A stretch of DNA of 38,278 bases from an uncultured Chromatiaceae bacterium (lineage in GTDB: Bacteria > Pseudomonadota > Gammaproteobacteria > Chromatiales > Chromatiaceae). The notes beneath the pieces were generated by a model that was not told the origin of the DNA, ran no database searches, and saw only the letters and a program-made list of their open reading frames with translations. The stretch spans positions 1 to 38,278 of the forward strand of contig CALALB010000013.1 of NCBI GenBank assembly GCA_937923175.1, read 5' to 3'. The first letter of the stretch is position 1; every line of letters starts with the position of its first letter. The position numbers were made by a program, and so were the translations under genes. This document shows positions 9,001 through 17,542 of this stretch, piece after piece.

Positions 9001-9954
9001 ATGAGCTTGTTAAGCTGGTATGTCGCCTGTATCCAAGCGCTCCTGATCCTTGGGCTTGCCCCGCTTCTGATCGGCTGGGTGCGACGGGTGAGGGCGTTTT
9101 TACAAAACCGGCGCGGCGCACCGGTGTTCCAACCCTATCTCGATTTATACAAACTCATGCTGAAAGAGACGCGGGTTGGCCACACCGCCTCGCCCCTGTT
9201 TCGGGCAGCGCCCTACGCGATCTTTGTCTCGACCTGGTTGGCCGCAGCAACAGTACCCCTGATTGCCCTGGATCTGCCGACCGCCTGGATCGCCGATATC
9301 ATCGCCTTGGTCGGCCTGCTCGCCCTAGGGCGCTTTTTCCTGGCCCTGGCGGGTATGGATGTCGGCACCGCCTTCGGGGGGATGGGGGCCTCGCGCGAGA
9401 TGCTGGTCTCGGCGCTCGCTGAACCGGCGATGCTGATGGCTATCTTCACCCTGGCTATGACCGCCCATAGCACCAATCTGGTCAGCGTCATGGAAAGCCA
9501 TCTGGCTGATGGCTTTATCCTGCGCCCTTCCTATCTATTTGCCTTTTTCGCCTTGATCCTGGTGGCCCTGGCTGAGTGTGGGCGCATCCCGATCGATAAC
9601 CCGACGACCCATCTCGAACTGACCATGATTCATGAGGCCATGCTGCTGGAATATACCGGCCATCATTTGGCCCTGATGGAATTGGCCGCCTGGATCAAGC
9701 TGCTGCTCTACGGCGTGCTGCTGGCCAATGTCTTTCTGCCTTGGGGGGTAGGCCAAGGTCTTGATCCTTTGACCCTGGGGCGAGGTCTCGGCATCCTCAT
9801 TCTAAAACTGGCAATCCTTGGGGTTGCGCTGGCAGTCGGCGAGACGGTGCTCGCCAAGATGCGCCTCTTTCGCGTCCCACTCTTTCTGAATCTGGCCTTT
9901 TTGCTGGCACTCCTCGGTCTGCTCAGCCATGTGATCCTAGAGGTCGGGTCATGA
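9001..9954 (+). CDS. hyfC: HyfC-like membrane subunit (NuoH relative)
   Basis: A NuoH/HycD-type subunit that joins the peripheral Fe-S module to the membrane pumps. It has 317 residues and about eight hydrophobic segments. The loop RRGAPVFQPYLDLYKLMLKE (residues ~37-57) is diagnostic. A second conserved acidic loop, ECGRIPIDNPTTHLELTMIH with EAMLLEYTG, lies near residues 195-225. The frame is open back to 8818 inside hyfB, but the ATG at 9001 gives the family N-terminus. The stop overlaps the hyfE start in an ATGA. Confidence 0.92.
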   Translation: MSLLSWYVACIQALLILGLAPLLIGWVRRVRAFLQNRRGAPVFQPYLDLYKLMLKETRVGHTASPLFRAAPYAIFVSTWLAAATVPLIALDLPTAWIADIIALVGLLALGRFFLALAGMDVGTAFGGMGASREMLVSALAEPAMLMAIFTLAMTAHSTNLVSVMESHLADGFILRPSYLFAFFALILVALAECGRIPIDNPTTHLELTMIHEAMLLEYTGHHLALMELAAWIKLLLYGVLLANVFLPWGVGQGLDPLTLGRGLGILILKLAILGVALAVGETVLAKMRLFRVPLFLNLAFLLALLGLLSHVILEVGS

Positions 9955-10661
9955 CTTTGAATGCGCTGACCCTGCTCCAACAGTTTCTTATCCTTCTGGC
10001 CGGTTTATCCCTGTTCGTGTCCTTTATCCTCATAGCCCAGCCGCGGCTGGTTGCAGCCATCCATAGCTTTGCCTGGCAAGGGGTTTTGGTCTCAGCATTG
10101 ACCCTGACGGCGGCAATGACCAACCAGGCTCCCCCTCTCTATTTCTCGGCAGGTCTCACCCTGGTTCTCAAAGGGCTGTTTATTCCTTGGCTGTTACACC
10201 GCCTGGCCCTGCGTCTGGGTCTGGAGGGCCATAGCGAGACCCTGCGCTGGCCGGAGCTCGTCTTGCTCGCGGGTGTTTTCTTGGTGATCTTCAGCTATTG
10301 GCTGGTCGAACCCATGGTGGAGCGCGAGCTGATCTTTACCCGCAATATCATCGCGGTCAGCCTGGCCGTGGTCCTGCTTGGATTCCTGATGATGGTGTTT
10401 CGTACCCAGGCCGTCGCCCAGGTACTTGGGTTCATGTCGATGGAAAACGGTCTGTTCCTGGCGGCGGTTTCAGCCACGACAGGCATGCCCATGGTGGTCG
10501 AACTCGGGGTGGCCTTCGATGTCCTGGTCGCGGCTGTGTTATTTGGGGTCTTTTTCTTTCAAATCCGCGAGAGCATCGACTCGCTCGATGTCGATCGGCT
10601 CAACCGTCTGGCTGAAACCCCTGATGTTGAGCCAATGCTCAGCGAGGAGATAGGCGAATGA
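9951..10661 (+). CDS. hyfE: HyfE-like membrane subunit
   Basis: A 236-residue membrane protein. The N-terminal part has four or more hydrophobic segments; the later half (residues ~95-205) resembles the MrpC/NuoK type, with small residues and the GFMSMENGLFLAAVS segment that is characteristic of HyfE. The short polar C-terminus is acidic. It overlaps hyfC and hyfF by 4 bp at each end, so all three are translationally coupled. HyfE occurs in hydrogenase-4 and Ehr-type clusters but not in the smaller Hyc complex, so it fits a Hyf/Ehr architecture. Confidence 0.88.
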   Translation: MTLNALTLLQQFLILLAGLSLFVSFILIAQPRLVAAIHSFAWQGVLVSALTLTAAMTNQAPPLYFSAGLTLVLKGLFIPWLLHRLALRLGLEGHSETLRWPELVLLAGVFLVIFSYWLVEPMVERELIFTRNIIAVSLAVVLLGFLMMVFRTQAVAQVLGFMSMENGLFLAAVSATTGMPMVVELGVAFDVLVAAVLFGVFFFQIRESIDSLDVDRLNRLAETPDVEPMLSEEIGE

Positions 10662-12142
10662 GCGGTCTGACGCTCACCCTGTTTGCCCCTCTCCTCGGGG
10701 GGCTGACCCTGGTTTGGCTGCGCCCCCTGGGGCTGGCCGGATGGTTCAATCTGGGGGTCTCGGGGCTCACCCTGGTAGGCTCGCTCTGGCTGGCCAAGAC
10801 GGTCGCCCAAAAAGGGATCCTGGTCGAGTCGATTGCCGGGATGGGCTTTCGCATCGATGCCTTTAATGTCTATCTGGTGGTTCTGACCGCCTTCGTGGGC
10901 TTTACCACCGCGATCTTCTCGCGCCCCTATATGCGCCATGTCTGTGCCAGCGGCAAGATCAGCCCAGCCAGCCTGCGTCTCTATCACAGCCTATATCAGG
11001 CCTTCATGCTGACCATGCTGCTTGCACTCACGACCGACAATCTGGGAATACTGTGGGTGGCCATCGAGGGGGCGACCCTGGCCACGGTGCTGTTGGTCTC
11101 GCTCTACCGCACCCCAGAGGCGGTCGAGGCGGCCTGGAAATATTTCATCCTCTGCAGTGTCGGCATCGCCTTGGCCTTGTTTGGGACCGTGCTCACCTAT
11201 TTTGCTGCCCAGCACGTCCTGGCCGATCCAGCTGCCGGCTTGAGCTGGAGCGCGCTTTATAGTCAGGCCCAGATGCTCAATCCAACAGTGATGCGCATCG
11301 CCTTTGTCTTTCTCCTGGTCGGCTATGGGACCAAGGTCGGTCTGGTCCCCATGCATCAGTGGTTGCCGGATGCCCATTCGGAAGGCCCCACCCCCATGTC
11401 AGCAGTGCTCTCGGGCCTATTGCTCAATGTCGCACTCTATGCCGTTGTCCGCCTCAAGATGTTGGTCGATGGTTCGCTGGCCCAAACCCAAACCCCCCAG
11501 CTCGCGGGCATATTACTGATGGGGTTTGGGATGGTGTCTTTCCTGGTCGCCGGGTTGTTTCTGCATCGCCAGCGCGACATCAAGCGGATGTTCAGCTATT
11601 CGTCGATCGAGCATATGGGTCTGATGACCTTCGCCTTTGGCCTAGGGGGGTCGCTTGCCACCTTTGGCGCCCTGTTACACATGCTGGTGCATTCGCTGAC
11701 CAAGTCGGCCATCTTTGTCACCGTTGGCCATGCCACCCATATCGCTGGCACCCAGGCGATCGACCGGATCCGCGGCTTGATCCGTACCCAACCGGCAGTT
11801 GGCTGGTCGCTCTTGATCGCGGTGGCCGCCATCGCCGGCTTTCCGCCCTTTGGGATCTTTGCCAGCGAGTTTTTATTATTGACCGCCACCATGCAATCCC
11901 AGCCCTGGTTGACCCTGGCGCTCCTAAGCGGCCTAGGGATCGCCTTTGCCGGGCTCTTTCGCTATCTGCATCCGATGGTCTATGGTCAGCCGCCCGAGGG
12001 CCAGCAGGCAGTCCCAGCCAATATGATCCCGGTCCTGATCCATCTCGGGCTGGTCCTCTGGCTTGGCTTGGCGATCCCTGAGTTTCTCGCCCAGTGGCTG
12101 GATCGAGCAACCCAGCTCATTACCGGGACGCATCTGCTATGA
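10658..12142 (+). CDS. hyfF: HyfF-like antiporter-type membrane subunit (NuoN/NuoM relative)
   Basis: The second antiporter-like pump subunit of the complex, with 494 residues and about 14 hydrophobic segments. The core motif KVGLVPMHQWLPDAHSEGPT is near residue 227, followed by PMSAVLSGLLLNVALYAVVR. A conserved RDIKRMFSYSSIEHMGLM segment lies near residue 307, and SLTKSAIFVTVGH near residue 346 holds the broken-helix lysine. With HyfB it gives the complex two potential proton channels. It starts in ATGA overlap with hyfE and ends in ATGA overlap with hyfG. Confidence 0.92.
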   Translation: MSGLTLTLFAPLLGGLTLVWLRPLGLAGWFNLGVSGLTLVGSLWLAKTVAQKGILVESIAGMGFRIDAFNVYLVVLTAFVGFTTAIFSRPYMRHVCASGKISPASLRLYHSLYQAFMLTMLLALTTDNLGILWVAIEGATLATVLLVSLYRTPEAVEAAWKYFILCSVGIALALFGTVLTYFAAQHVLADPAAGLSWSALYSQAQMLNPTVMRIAFVFLLVGYGTKVGLVPMHQWLPDAHSEGPTPMSAVLSGLLLNVALYAVVRLKMLVDGSLAQTQTPQLAGILLMGFGMVSFLVAGLFLHRQRDIKRMFSYSSIEHMGLMTFAFGLGGSLATFGALLHMLVHSLTKSAIFVTVGHATHIAGTQAIDRIRGLIRTQPAVGWSLLIAVAAIAGFPPFGIFASEFLLLTATMQSQPWLTLALLSGLGIAFAGLFRYLHPMVYGQPPEGQQAVPANMIPVLIHLGLVLWLGLAIPEFLAQWLDRATQLITGTHLL

Positions 12143-13752
12143 CCAACCGTCCGACCCCAACGCCTTGGTTGAGCGAGTATCTGGCACAACTCGCCGCAGC
12201 AGGGATTGTAGTCGAGGAGAGCGAATCTGGAACCCTGGCCCCTGCCCGGCGGCTGGCGCTCGATCCAGCTGACTGGGGTCAAGTAGCCCAGCTGGCCCAA
12301 ACTCTGGGTCTACGTCATGCCGGTGTATGGGCCGATCCGCGCGATGGAGAAAGCGAGTCAGGCGTACTTGAGGTCTATGCCTGTTTTGAACGCACTGGCC
12401 AGTATCTGGTGATGGTCACTCGGGTCCCGCTCGACCAGCCGCAGCTTTCCTCCCATGGTCTGCTTTATCCGGGGGTCGAACGTCTGGAGCGCCATGCCCA
12501 TGATCTGACCGGTCTGATTCTAACCGATCATCCGGATGGGCGGCGTTGGACCCGGCATCAAGCCTGGCCGGCGGATCGCTTTCCCCTGCGCCGCGATTTC
12601 CCGCTGTTGGGTGAATCAACCTGTCGTACCCCTGCCGATGTCGATTATCCCTTCCGGGTCGTGCAGGGGCCCGGTGTTTTCGAAATCCCCGTGGGACCCG
12701 TGCATGCGGGTATCATCGAGCCGGGTCATTTCCGTTTCTCTGTTGCCGGTGAGGATGTGCTGCGCCTCGAGGAGCGGCTCGGTTATGTCCACAAGGGGAT
12801 CGAGAAGCTTGCGGTCGGGCGCGATCCCCAAGGACTGGTGCGACTTGCCGGCCGGGTTTCGGGCGATTCCACGGTCGCCCACGCCTGGGCAGCCTGTCAG
12901 GCAATCGAACGGGCGCTGGGCGCTGAACTGCCGCCGCGGGCGCTTTATCTGCGAGCGCTGTTTGCCGAGCGCGAGCGGATCATCAATCATCTCTGGGATA
13001 TCGGGGCGATCTGCAATGATGTCGGCTTTGGTTTCGCCTATGTCCAATGCGCGCGGTTACGCGAGCAATGGCTGCGCTGCAACCAGGATCTCTTTGGACA
13101 TCGGCTGCTGATGGACCGACTGATCCCCGGGGGGGTACCCTGCGATCTCACCGACGAAGGCTTTCCTCGCCTGCGTCAAGAGCACGCCGCGCTGCGCCAG
13201 GCGATTGAGCCGGTGTTCGAGGTCATCGAGGACTATCCCTCGCTCGACGATCGGCTCCTCGGCACTGGTATCCTTTCCGAGGCTGACGCCCGCGCCTTGG
13301 GCTGTACCGGCTATGTCGGCAAGGCCAGCGGCCTTGGCCTGGATGTCCGGCGCGATTGCCCCTATCCCCCTTATGACCAGTTGCGGGTCGAATTGGCGCT
13401 CCAGGGCGAGGGCGATGTGGCGGCACGGGTGCGGGTGCGCATCCAGGAGGTCCGCCAGAGCCTCTGGTTGCTCGACCGGTTGCTCGACGACCTGCCCAAA
13501 GGCGAGATCTCTGCACCGCTCCCAGCAGCAGCCGGCGGCGAGACTGGGCTAGGGATCGTCGAGGGCTGGCGCGGCGAGACCCTTGCCTTTGTGCGTTTCG
13601 ATCGCGCCGGGCGCATCGCCCGCTATTTCCCGCGCGACCCCAGCTGGTTTAGCTGGCCGGCCTTGGAGCGCCTGATCCTCGGTGATATCGTTCCAGATTT
13701 TCCGGTCTGCAATAAGTCGGTCAATGGCTCCTATGCCGGGCATGATCTTTAA
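12139..13752 (+). CDS. hyfG: HyfG/NuoCD-like large subunit without NiFe ligands (Ehr type)
   Basis: A 537-residue fusion. A NuoC-like 30-kDa domain (about 1-165) is followed by a NuoD/hydrogenase large-subunit domain (about 180-537). The latter begins with GPVHAGIIEPGHFRFSVAGE and RLGYVHKGIEKLA, as in the family. In active group 4 hydrogenases two CxxC pairs bind nickel and iron. Here the first site reads RVSGDSTVAH (residues 239-248), with serine at both cysteine positions. The C-terminal DPCxxC is replaced by DFPVCNKSVN plus GSYAGHDL. The protein should therefore not carry a NiFe centre. This matches Ehr complexes, whose reaction is unsettled. The ATG at 12139 overlaps the hyfF stop. Confidence 0.92.
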   Translation: MTNRPTPTPWLSEYLAQLAAAGIVVEESESGTLAPARRLALDPADWGQVAQLAQTLGLRHAGVWADPRDGESESGVLEVYACFERTGQYLVMVTRVPLDQPQLSSHGLLYPGVERLERHAHDLTGLILTDHPDGRRWTRHQAWPADRFPLRRDFPLLGESTCRTPADVDYPFRVVQGPGVFEIPVGPVHAGIIEPGHFRFSVAGEDVLRLEERLGYVHKGIEKLAVGRDPQGLVRLAGRVSGDSTVAHAWAACQAIERALGAELPPRALYLRALFAERERIINHLWDIGAICNDVGFGFAYVQCARLREQWLRCNQDLFGHRLLMDRLIPGGVPCDLTDEGFPRLRQEHAALRQAIEPVFEVIEDYPSLDDRLLGTGILSEADARALGCTGYVGKASGLGLDVRRDCPYPPYDQLRVELALQGEGDVAARVRVRIQEVRQSLWLLDRLLDDLPKGEISAPLPAAAGGETGLGIVEGWRGETLAFVRFDRAGRIARYFPRDPSWFSWPALERLILGDIVPDFPVCNKSVNGSYAGHDL

Positions 13753-13778
13753 GATAGGTCATGCCGGGTGCCTCATTC

Positions 13779-13793
13779 CGACCATGCTGGTCG
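13779..13793. other. Short perfect hairpin between hyfG and rnfD
   Basis: CGACCA-TGC-TGGTCG has 6-bp perfect arms and a 3-nt loop, in the 139-bp gap between hyfG and rnfD. No T-run follows, so it is not a standard terminator. It could be a small operator or an RNA-stability hairpin at the inserted-complex/Rnf junction. No other element was seen in the gap. Confidence 0.25.
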
Positions 13794-13891
13794 AGCTCAA
13801 AGCTACGAAGCCTCGACATCCTGGCAGGACGTCTCTGCCCCGCGCAATGACGGTCGCCTGCCCATCCAGTACGGCTGCTTAGGTCAAAACC

Positions 13892-14932
13892 ATGAGCCAA
13901 GCTATTGTCTCTTCGCCCCATGTGCCGCGCCTTAACCGGGTCGATCGGGTAATGGCCGAGGTCCTGGTGGGCTTGATCCCCGGGGTTGCAGCGCTGACCT
14001 GGGTCTTTGGGTGGGGGACCCTGATCAATATCGGCCTGGCGGCATGCTTTGCGGTTCTGGCTGAATCCTTGGTCATGCTGCTTCGCCGCCGCTCGCCCTG
14101 GACGGCGTTGCGCGATCTCAGCGCCTTGGTGACAGCTGCTCTATTTGCTAGCGCGGTACCGCCCAGTTTGCCCTGGTGGCTGACCCTCATCGGGATCCTC
14201 TTTGCCATCGTGATCGTCAAACAACTCTATGGCGGACTTGGCTATAACCCATTCAATCCAGCCATGGCAGCCTATGTGTTTTTATTGGTCTCCTATCCAG
14301 TAGCCATGACCAGTTGGCTTGCCCCCATGGATCTGGTTCATCATCCCTTAGGCTTCAGCGAGTCCCTGCAATTGATCCTCAGTGGTACCCTGCCTGCCAA
14401 TCTGGATTGGGATGCCATCTCCTCGGCCACCCCGCTCGATCATCTGCGCGGTCGGCTGGATCTAGGTCAGACCATCGACCAGATCGCCCAGGACCCGACC
14501 TGGGGTATCATCGGTGGTCATGGTTGGGAGTGGGTCAATCTCGGTTTTCTCCTGGGCGGCCTTTATCTGCTCGCGCGACGGGTCATCACCTGGCATATCC
14601 CCCTGGTGATGCTGGCTAGCCTCGCCCTGTGGGCAACCCTATTTTGGGCGATCGACCCCCAGATCCACGCCAGCCCCTGGTTTCATCTATTCAGCGGCTC
14701 GACCATGCTCGGGGCCTTTTTCATTGCCACGGATCCAGTGACCGCCTGTACCACCAACCGTGGTCAGCTCGTCTTTGGTGCCTGTATCGGTTTGATCGTC
14801 TATCTCATCCGCAGCTGGGGCGGCTATCCAGACGCCATTGCCTTTGCCGTTCTGTTGATGAATATCGCCGCCCCCACAATCGACTATTACACCCAGCCGC
14901 GGGTCTTTGGCCATGGGAGCACCCACCTATGA
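13892..14932 (+). CDS. rnfD: RnfD, flavin-bearing membrane subunit of the Rnf complex
   Basis: An NqrB-like integral membrane subunit with covalently bound FMN. It has 346 residues and about nine hydrophobic segments. LYGGLGYNPFNPAMAAY (near 112-128) is a strong family signature. The FMN attachment threonine is T180 in SSATPLDHLRGR. ATDPVTACTTNRG near residue 280 is also conserved. An AGGT Shine-Dalgarno lies 8 nt before the ATG. It resumes the Rnf gene order after the 7.7-kb insertion, and its stop overlaps the rnfG start in an ATGA. Confidence 0.95.
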   Translation: MSQAIVSSPHVPRLNRVDRVMAEVLVGLIPGVAALTWVFGWGTLINIGLAACFAVLAESLVMLLRRRSPWTALRDLSALVTAALFASAVPPSLPWWLTLIGILFAIVIVKQLYGGLGYNPFNPAMAAYVFLLVSYPVAMTSWLAPMDLVHHPLGFSESLQLILSGTLPANLDWDAISSATPLDHLRGRLDLGQTIDQIAQDPTWGIIGGHGWEWVNLGFLLGGLYLLARRVITWHIPLVMLASLALWATLFWAIDPQIHASPWFHLFSGSTMLGAFFIATDPVTACTTNRGQLVFGACIGLIVYLIRSWGGYPDAIAFAVLLMNIAAPTIDYYTQPRVFGHGSTHL

Positions 14933-15582
14933 AGACCAAGCTGAGATCCATTCTCCTGTCCAGCGCCATGCTCGGTGCCTTTGCCGTCTGGGGCGTGGCT
15001 ATCGTTGCCCTGACCCATGGGTCAGTAGAAGGACGTATCGCTGCAAATCAAGATCAGGCGATGAAGCGTCAGATCAATGCGATCCTGCCAGCCGATCAGA
15101 TCACCAATGACCCGCTCGCTGATCGCATCCAGGTGAGCGATCCCGATCGCCTGGGGGCACCCACGAGTTGGGTCTATCGCGCCCGTCGCGGCGATCAGCC
15201 TGCCGCAGTGGTCATCGAATCAATGGTTCCGGATGGCTATGCGGGCCCGATCAAGCTCTTGGTGTCGGTCCTTGAGGATGGGACCCTCGGCGGGGTGCGG
15301 GTGATCTCGCATCACGAGACCCCGGGGCTTGGGGATAAGATCGAGGAGACCAAGTCTGACTGGATACTCGGCTTTACCGGCAAATCCCTGGCCAATCCCC
15401 CACTCGAGCAATGGGCGGTCAAGCGCGATGGCGGGGTCTTTGACCAGTTTACCGGTGCGACCATCACCCCGCGTTCAGTGGTCAAGGCGGTGCGCGATAC
15501 CCTACTCTATGTCCAACAGCAGGGTTCCGCCCTCTATGCGCCAGCCGAACCCAAACAGGCGGCCACCGGAGGTCAAGGCTAA
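14929..15582 (+). CDS. rnfG: RnfG, covalent-FMN periplasmic subunit of the Rnf complex
   Basis: An NqrC-like subunit with one N-terminal membrane anchor (about 8-28) and a periplasmic FMN-binding domain. It has 217 residues. The FMN attachment site is the FTGATITPRSVVKAV segment, with T178 as the linked threonine. HHETPGLGDKIEE near residues 128-140 is the other family signature. The ATG at 14929 overlaps the rnfD stop; the frame is open upstream inside rnfD, but that extension is not RnfG-like. The rnfE start overlaps the stop as TAATG. Confidence 0.95.
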   Translation: MKTKLRSILLSSAMLGAFAVWGVAIVALTHGSVEGRIAANQDQAMKRQINAILPADQITNDPLADRIQVSDPDRLGAPTSWVYRARRGDQPAAVVIESMVPDGYAGPIKLLVSVLEDGTLGGVRVISHHETPGLGDKIEETKSDWILGFTGKSLANPPLEQWAVKRDGGVFDQFTGATITPRSVVKAVRDTLLYVQQQGSALYAPAEPKQAATGGQG

Positions 15583-16283
15583 TGGCTGCGCCCCCTTCAA
15601 CCCAGCAGATCCTCAGGACCGGGCTTTGGACCAATAACCAGATGTTGGTCGCCCTGCTCGGGCTATGCCCCCTGTTGGCGACCACCACCTCGGCGATCAA
15701 TGGCCTGGGGATGGGGCTGGCGACCACAGCAGTCCTGGTATGCTCAAACGGTACAGTCTCCCTGATCCGGCATCTGGTGCGTCCTGAGATCCGTATCCCG
15801 GTATTCGTTTTAGTCATCGCCTCATTCGTGACCCTGGTCGAGCTTTTTATGCAGGCGTTCTTTTATGACCTATATCGGGTGTTGGGTCTGTTCATCGCCC
15901 TGATCGTGGTCAATTGCATCATCATCGGGCGCGCCGAGGCATTTGCCTCCAAGAACCGCCTCGACCGCGCCTTGCTAGACGGTTTGGCTGTGGGTCTGGG
16001 CGCGACCCTGGTCTTAACCACCTTGGGAGGGCTACGTGAACTCGTCGGCCAGGGGACCCTGTTTCACCAGGCCGATCTCTTGCTTGGGCACTGGGCGCAG
16101 ATACTGTCCTTAAAACTCGGTCCGGGGTTTCAGGGTGCGTTGATCGCGATCCTACCCCCAGGTGCATTTATCGGTTTGGGGTTACTGATCGCGCTCAAAA
16201 ACCTGGTCGATGAGCAGACCAAGCGCTGGCGGTCCAATCCAGGCGCCGCTCGAACCCCGCCCCCTCCCAGTCGCCACCCCTAG
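15582..16283 (+). CDS. rnfE: RnfE, membrane subunit of the Rnf complex
   Basis: The second six-helix membrane subunit, a paralogue of RnfA. It has 233 residues. NNQMLVALLGLCPLLATTTS (about 18-37) and NCIIIGRAEAFASKN near residue 110 are diagnostic. The 20-residue C-terminal tail is polar and proline-rich and has no known role. It is the last Rnf gene; no rnfH follows, and the next gene is prk, 261 bp away with its own candidate promoter. Confidence 0.95.
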   Translation: MAAPPSTQQILRTGLWTNNQMLVALLGLCPLLATTTSAINGLGMGLATTAVLVCSNGTVSLIRHLVRPEIRIPVFVLVIASFVTLVELFMQAFFYDLYRVLGLFIALIVVNCIIIGRAEAFASKNRLDRALLDGLAVGLGATLVLTTLGGLRELVGQGTLFHQADLLLGHWAQILSLKLGPGFQGALIAILPPGAFIGLGLLIALKNLVDEQTKRWRSNPGAARTPPPPSRHP

Positions 16284-16317
16284 TTGGTCCAGTATCTGTA
16301 AGTAACGCTGAATTCAT

Positions 16318-16349
16318 CCCCTCTGCTGCGGGAGACAGGAGAGGGGTTT
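16318..16349 (+). terminator. Candidate weak terminator after rnfE
   Basis: CCCCTCT at 16318-16324 pairs with AGAGGGG at 16340-16346 (7 bp), and only three T follow. It lies 35 bp after the rnfE stop. The loop is long (15 nt), so it is a weak candidate. Confidence 0.35.
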
Positions 16350-16436
16350 GGCCAAATCGGTCTTCTGAGGGAGGCTCCCTTTACTCAACTGCCTGGGCGC
16401 AGGGACCTGAGGGATCAATCACAGGGGTCCGAATCC

Positions 16437-16467
16437 TGCCAGCCGGCCCCAGGGTTCATGTTATATT
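16437..16467 (+). promoter_or_regulatory. Candidate prk promoter
   Basis: TATATT at 16462-16467 with an upstream TG (TGTTATATT) makes an extended -10 element in otherwise GC-rich sequence, about 78 bp before the prk ATG. The -35 position holds only TGCCAG, which is weak. No CbbR site could be assigned with confidence. Confidence 0.35.
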
Positions 16468-16544
16468 AGCCAGTCACCGTATGGGTCTGCTGCCGCCCCT
16501 TGCGGGCGACCGATCAAGAATTCTAGAGAGAACGGGGAGCGCTC

Positions 16545-17435
16545 ATGTCCAAGAAGCATCCGATTATCGCTGTCACCGGCTCATCTGGTGCTGGCACCAC
16601 CACGGTCAAACGCGCCTTTGAGCATATCTTCAGGCGCGACAAGATCAGCGCGGCTGTAATCGAAGGCGATAGCTTCCATCGCTATGACCGAGCAGCCATG
16701 AAGGTCGCCATGACCGAGGCCGCTGCGCGTGGCGAAAACCTCAGCCATTTCGGGCCGGCAGCCAATTGTTTCGATCTGCTCGAGTCGCTCTTTCGCGAAT
16801 ATGGAGAAAGCGGCACTGGTAAAAAACGCTATTACATCCACAGCGAAGAAGAGGCGCGCGAACACAATGCCCGTCTAGGGACCAATCTCAAGCCAGGCGA
16901 GTTTACCCCTTGGGAGGATCTGCCGCCTCATACCGACCTGCTGTTTTATGAGGGTCTGCATGGATTGGTCGTGACCGAGGAGCACAATATCGCCCGCTAT
17001 GTGGATCTCGGGATCGGGGTGGTCCCGATCATCAACCTCGAATGGATCCAGAAGATCCACCGTGACAACCTCGAGCGCGGCTATTCAGCGGAGGCCATCG
17101 TCGATACCATCCTGCGCCGCATGCCCGACTATGTGCGCTATATCACCCCTCAGTTCTCGTTGACCGATATCAACTTCCAGCGGGTGCCTACGGTCGATAC
17201 CTCGAATCCATTCATCGCCCGGGACATCCCCACGCCAGATGAGAGCTTTGTCATCATCCGTTTCCGGGATCCCAATAAGTTCGACATCGACTTTCAGTAT
17301 CTTCTGATGATGATCCATGACTCGTTCATGTCGCGCCCCAACACGATCGTCGTCCCGGGCGGCAAGATGGGCTTTGCTATGGAGATCATCCTCCAGCCGA
17401 TCATCGAGCGTATGATGGCGGCCCGTCGGGTTTGA
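16545..17435 (+). CDS. prk: Phosphoribulokinase
   Basis: Phosphorylates ribulose 5-phosphate to ribulose 1,5-bisphosphate with ATP, the Calvin-cycle step that feeds RubisCO. At 296 residues it has the length of the octameric proteobacterial type. The P-loop is GSSGAGTTTVKRAF near residues 12-25. EGDSFHRYDR (about 40-49) carries the catalytic aspartate, and LFYEGLHGLV near residue 134 is conserved. A strong GGGGAG Shine-Dalgarno precedes the ATG. It stands alone here, with no cbb genes beside it, between the Rnf cluster and an AhpD-like gene that converges on it. Confidence 0.97.
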   Translation: MSKKHPIIAVTGSSGAGTTTVKRAFEHIFRRDKISAAVIEGDSFHRYDRAAMKVAMTEAAARGENLSHFGPAANCFDLLESLFREYGESGTGKKRYYIHSEEEAREHNARLGTNLKPGEFTPWEDLPPHTDLLFYEGLHGLVVTEEHNIARYVDLGIGVVPIINLEWIQKIHRDNLERGYSAEAIVDTILRRMPDYVRYITPQFSLTDINFQRVPTVDTSNPFIARDIPTPDESFVIIRFRDPNKFDIDFQYLLMMIHDSFMSRPNTIVVPGGKMGFAMEIILQPIIERMMAARRV

Positions 17436-17484
17436 GGCGGCCCCTCCACCAAAGGGGGTAAAGACGGGTGTGAACGGCCTGCAC

Positions 17485-17517
17485 CCTCAGAGGCAAGATC
17501 CCCCGGCCTGCCTGAGG
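17485..17517. terminator. Hairpin between convergent prk and the AhpD-like gene
   Basis: CCTCAG-AGGC (17485-17494) pairs with GCCT-GC-CTGAGG (17506-17517), a 10-bp stem with a 2-nt bulge and an 11-nt loop. It is centred in the 107-bp convergent gap, a position suited to two-way termination, but there is no T-run on either side. Confidence 0.35.
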
Positions 17518-17542
17518 CCTCGATCAAGGTGTCCTTTAGCAA

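Noticed and set aside
6250-13752. A functional NiFe hydrogenase 4 or formate hydrogenlyase
   Set aside because: The large subunit lacks both CxxC metal-binding pairs, and no formate dehydrogenase, maturation protease or hyp gene is present in the window.
16368-16382. Hairpin AGGGA-GGC-TCCCT as a terminator of rnfE
   Set aside because: The stem is only 5 bp and fewer than four T follow; the hairpin at 16318-16349 is the better candidate.
16420-16445. A tRNA-like T-arm (CAGGGGTCCGAATCCTG) between rnfE and prk
   Set aside because: The loop does not fit the T-loop pattern and no acceptor, D or anticodon arm surrounds it; chance similarity or at most a fragment.
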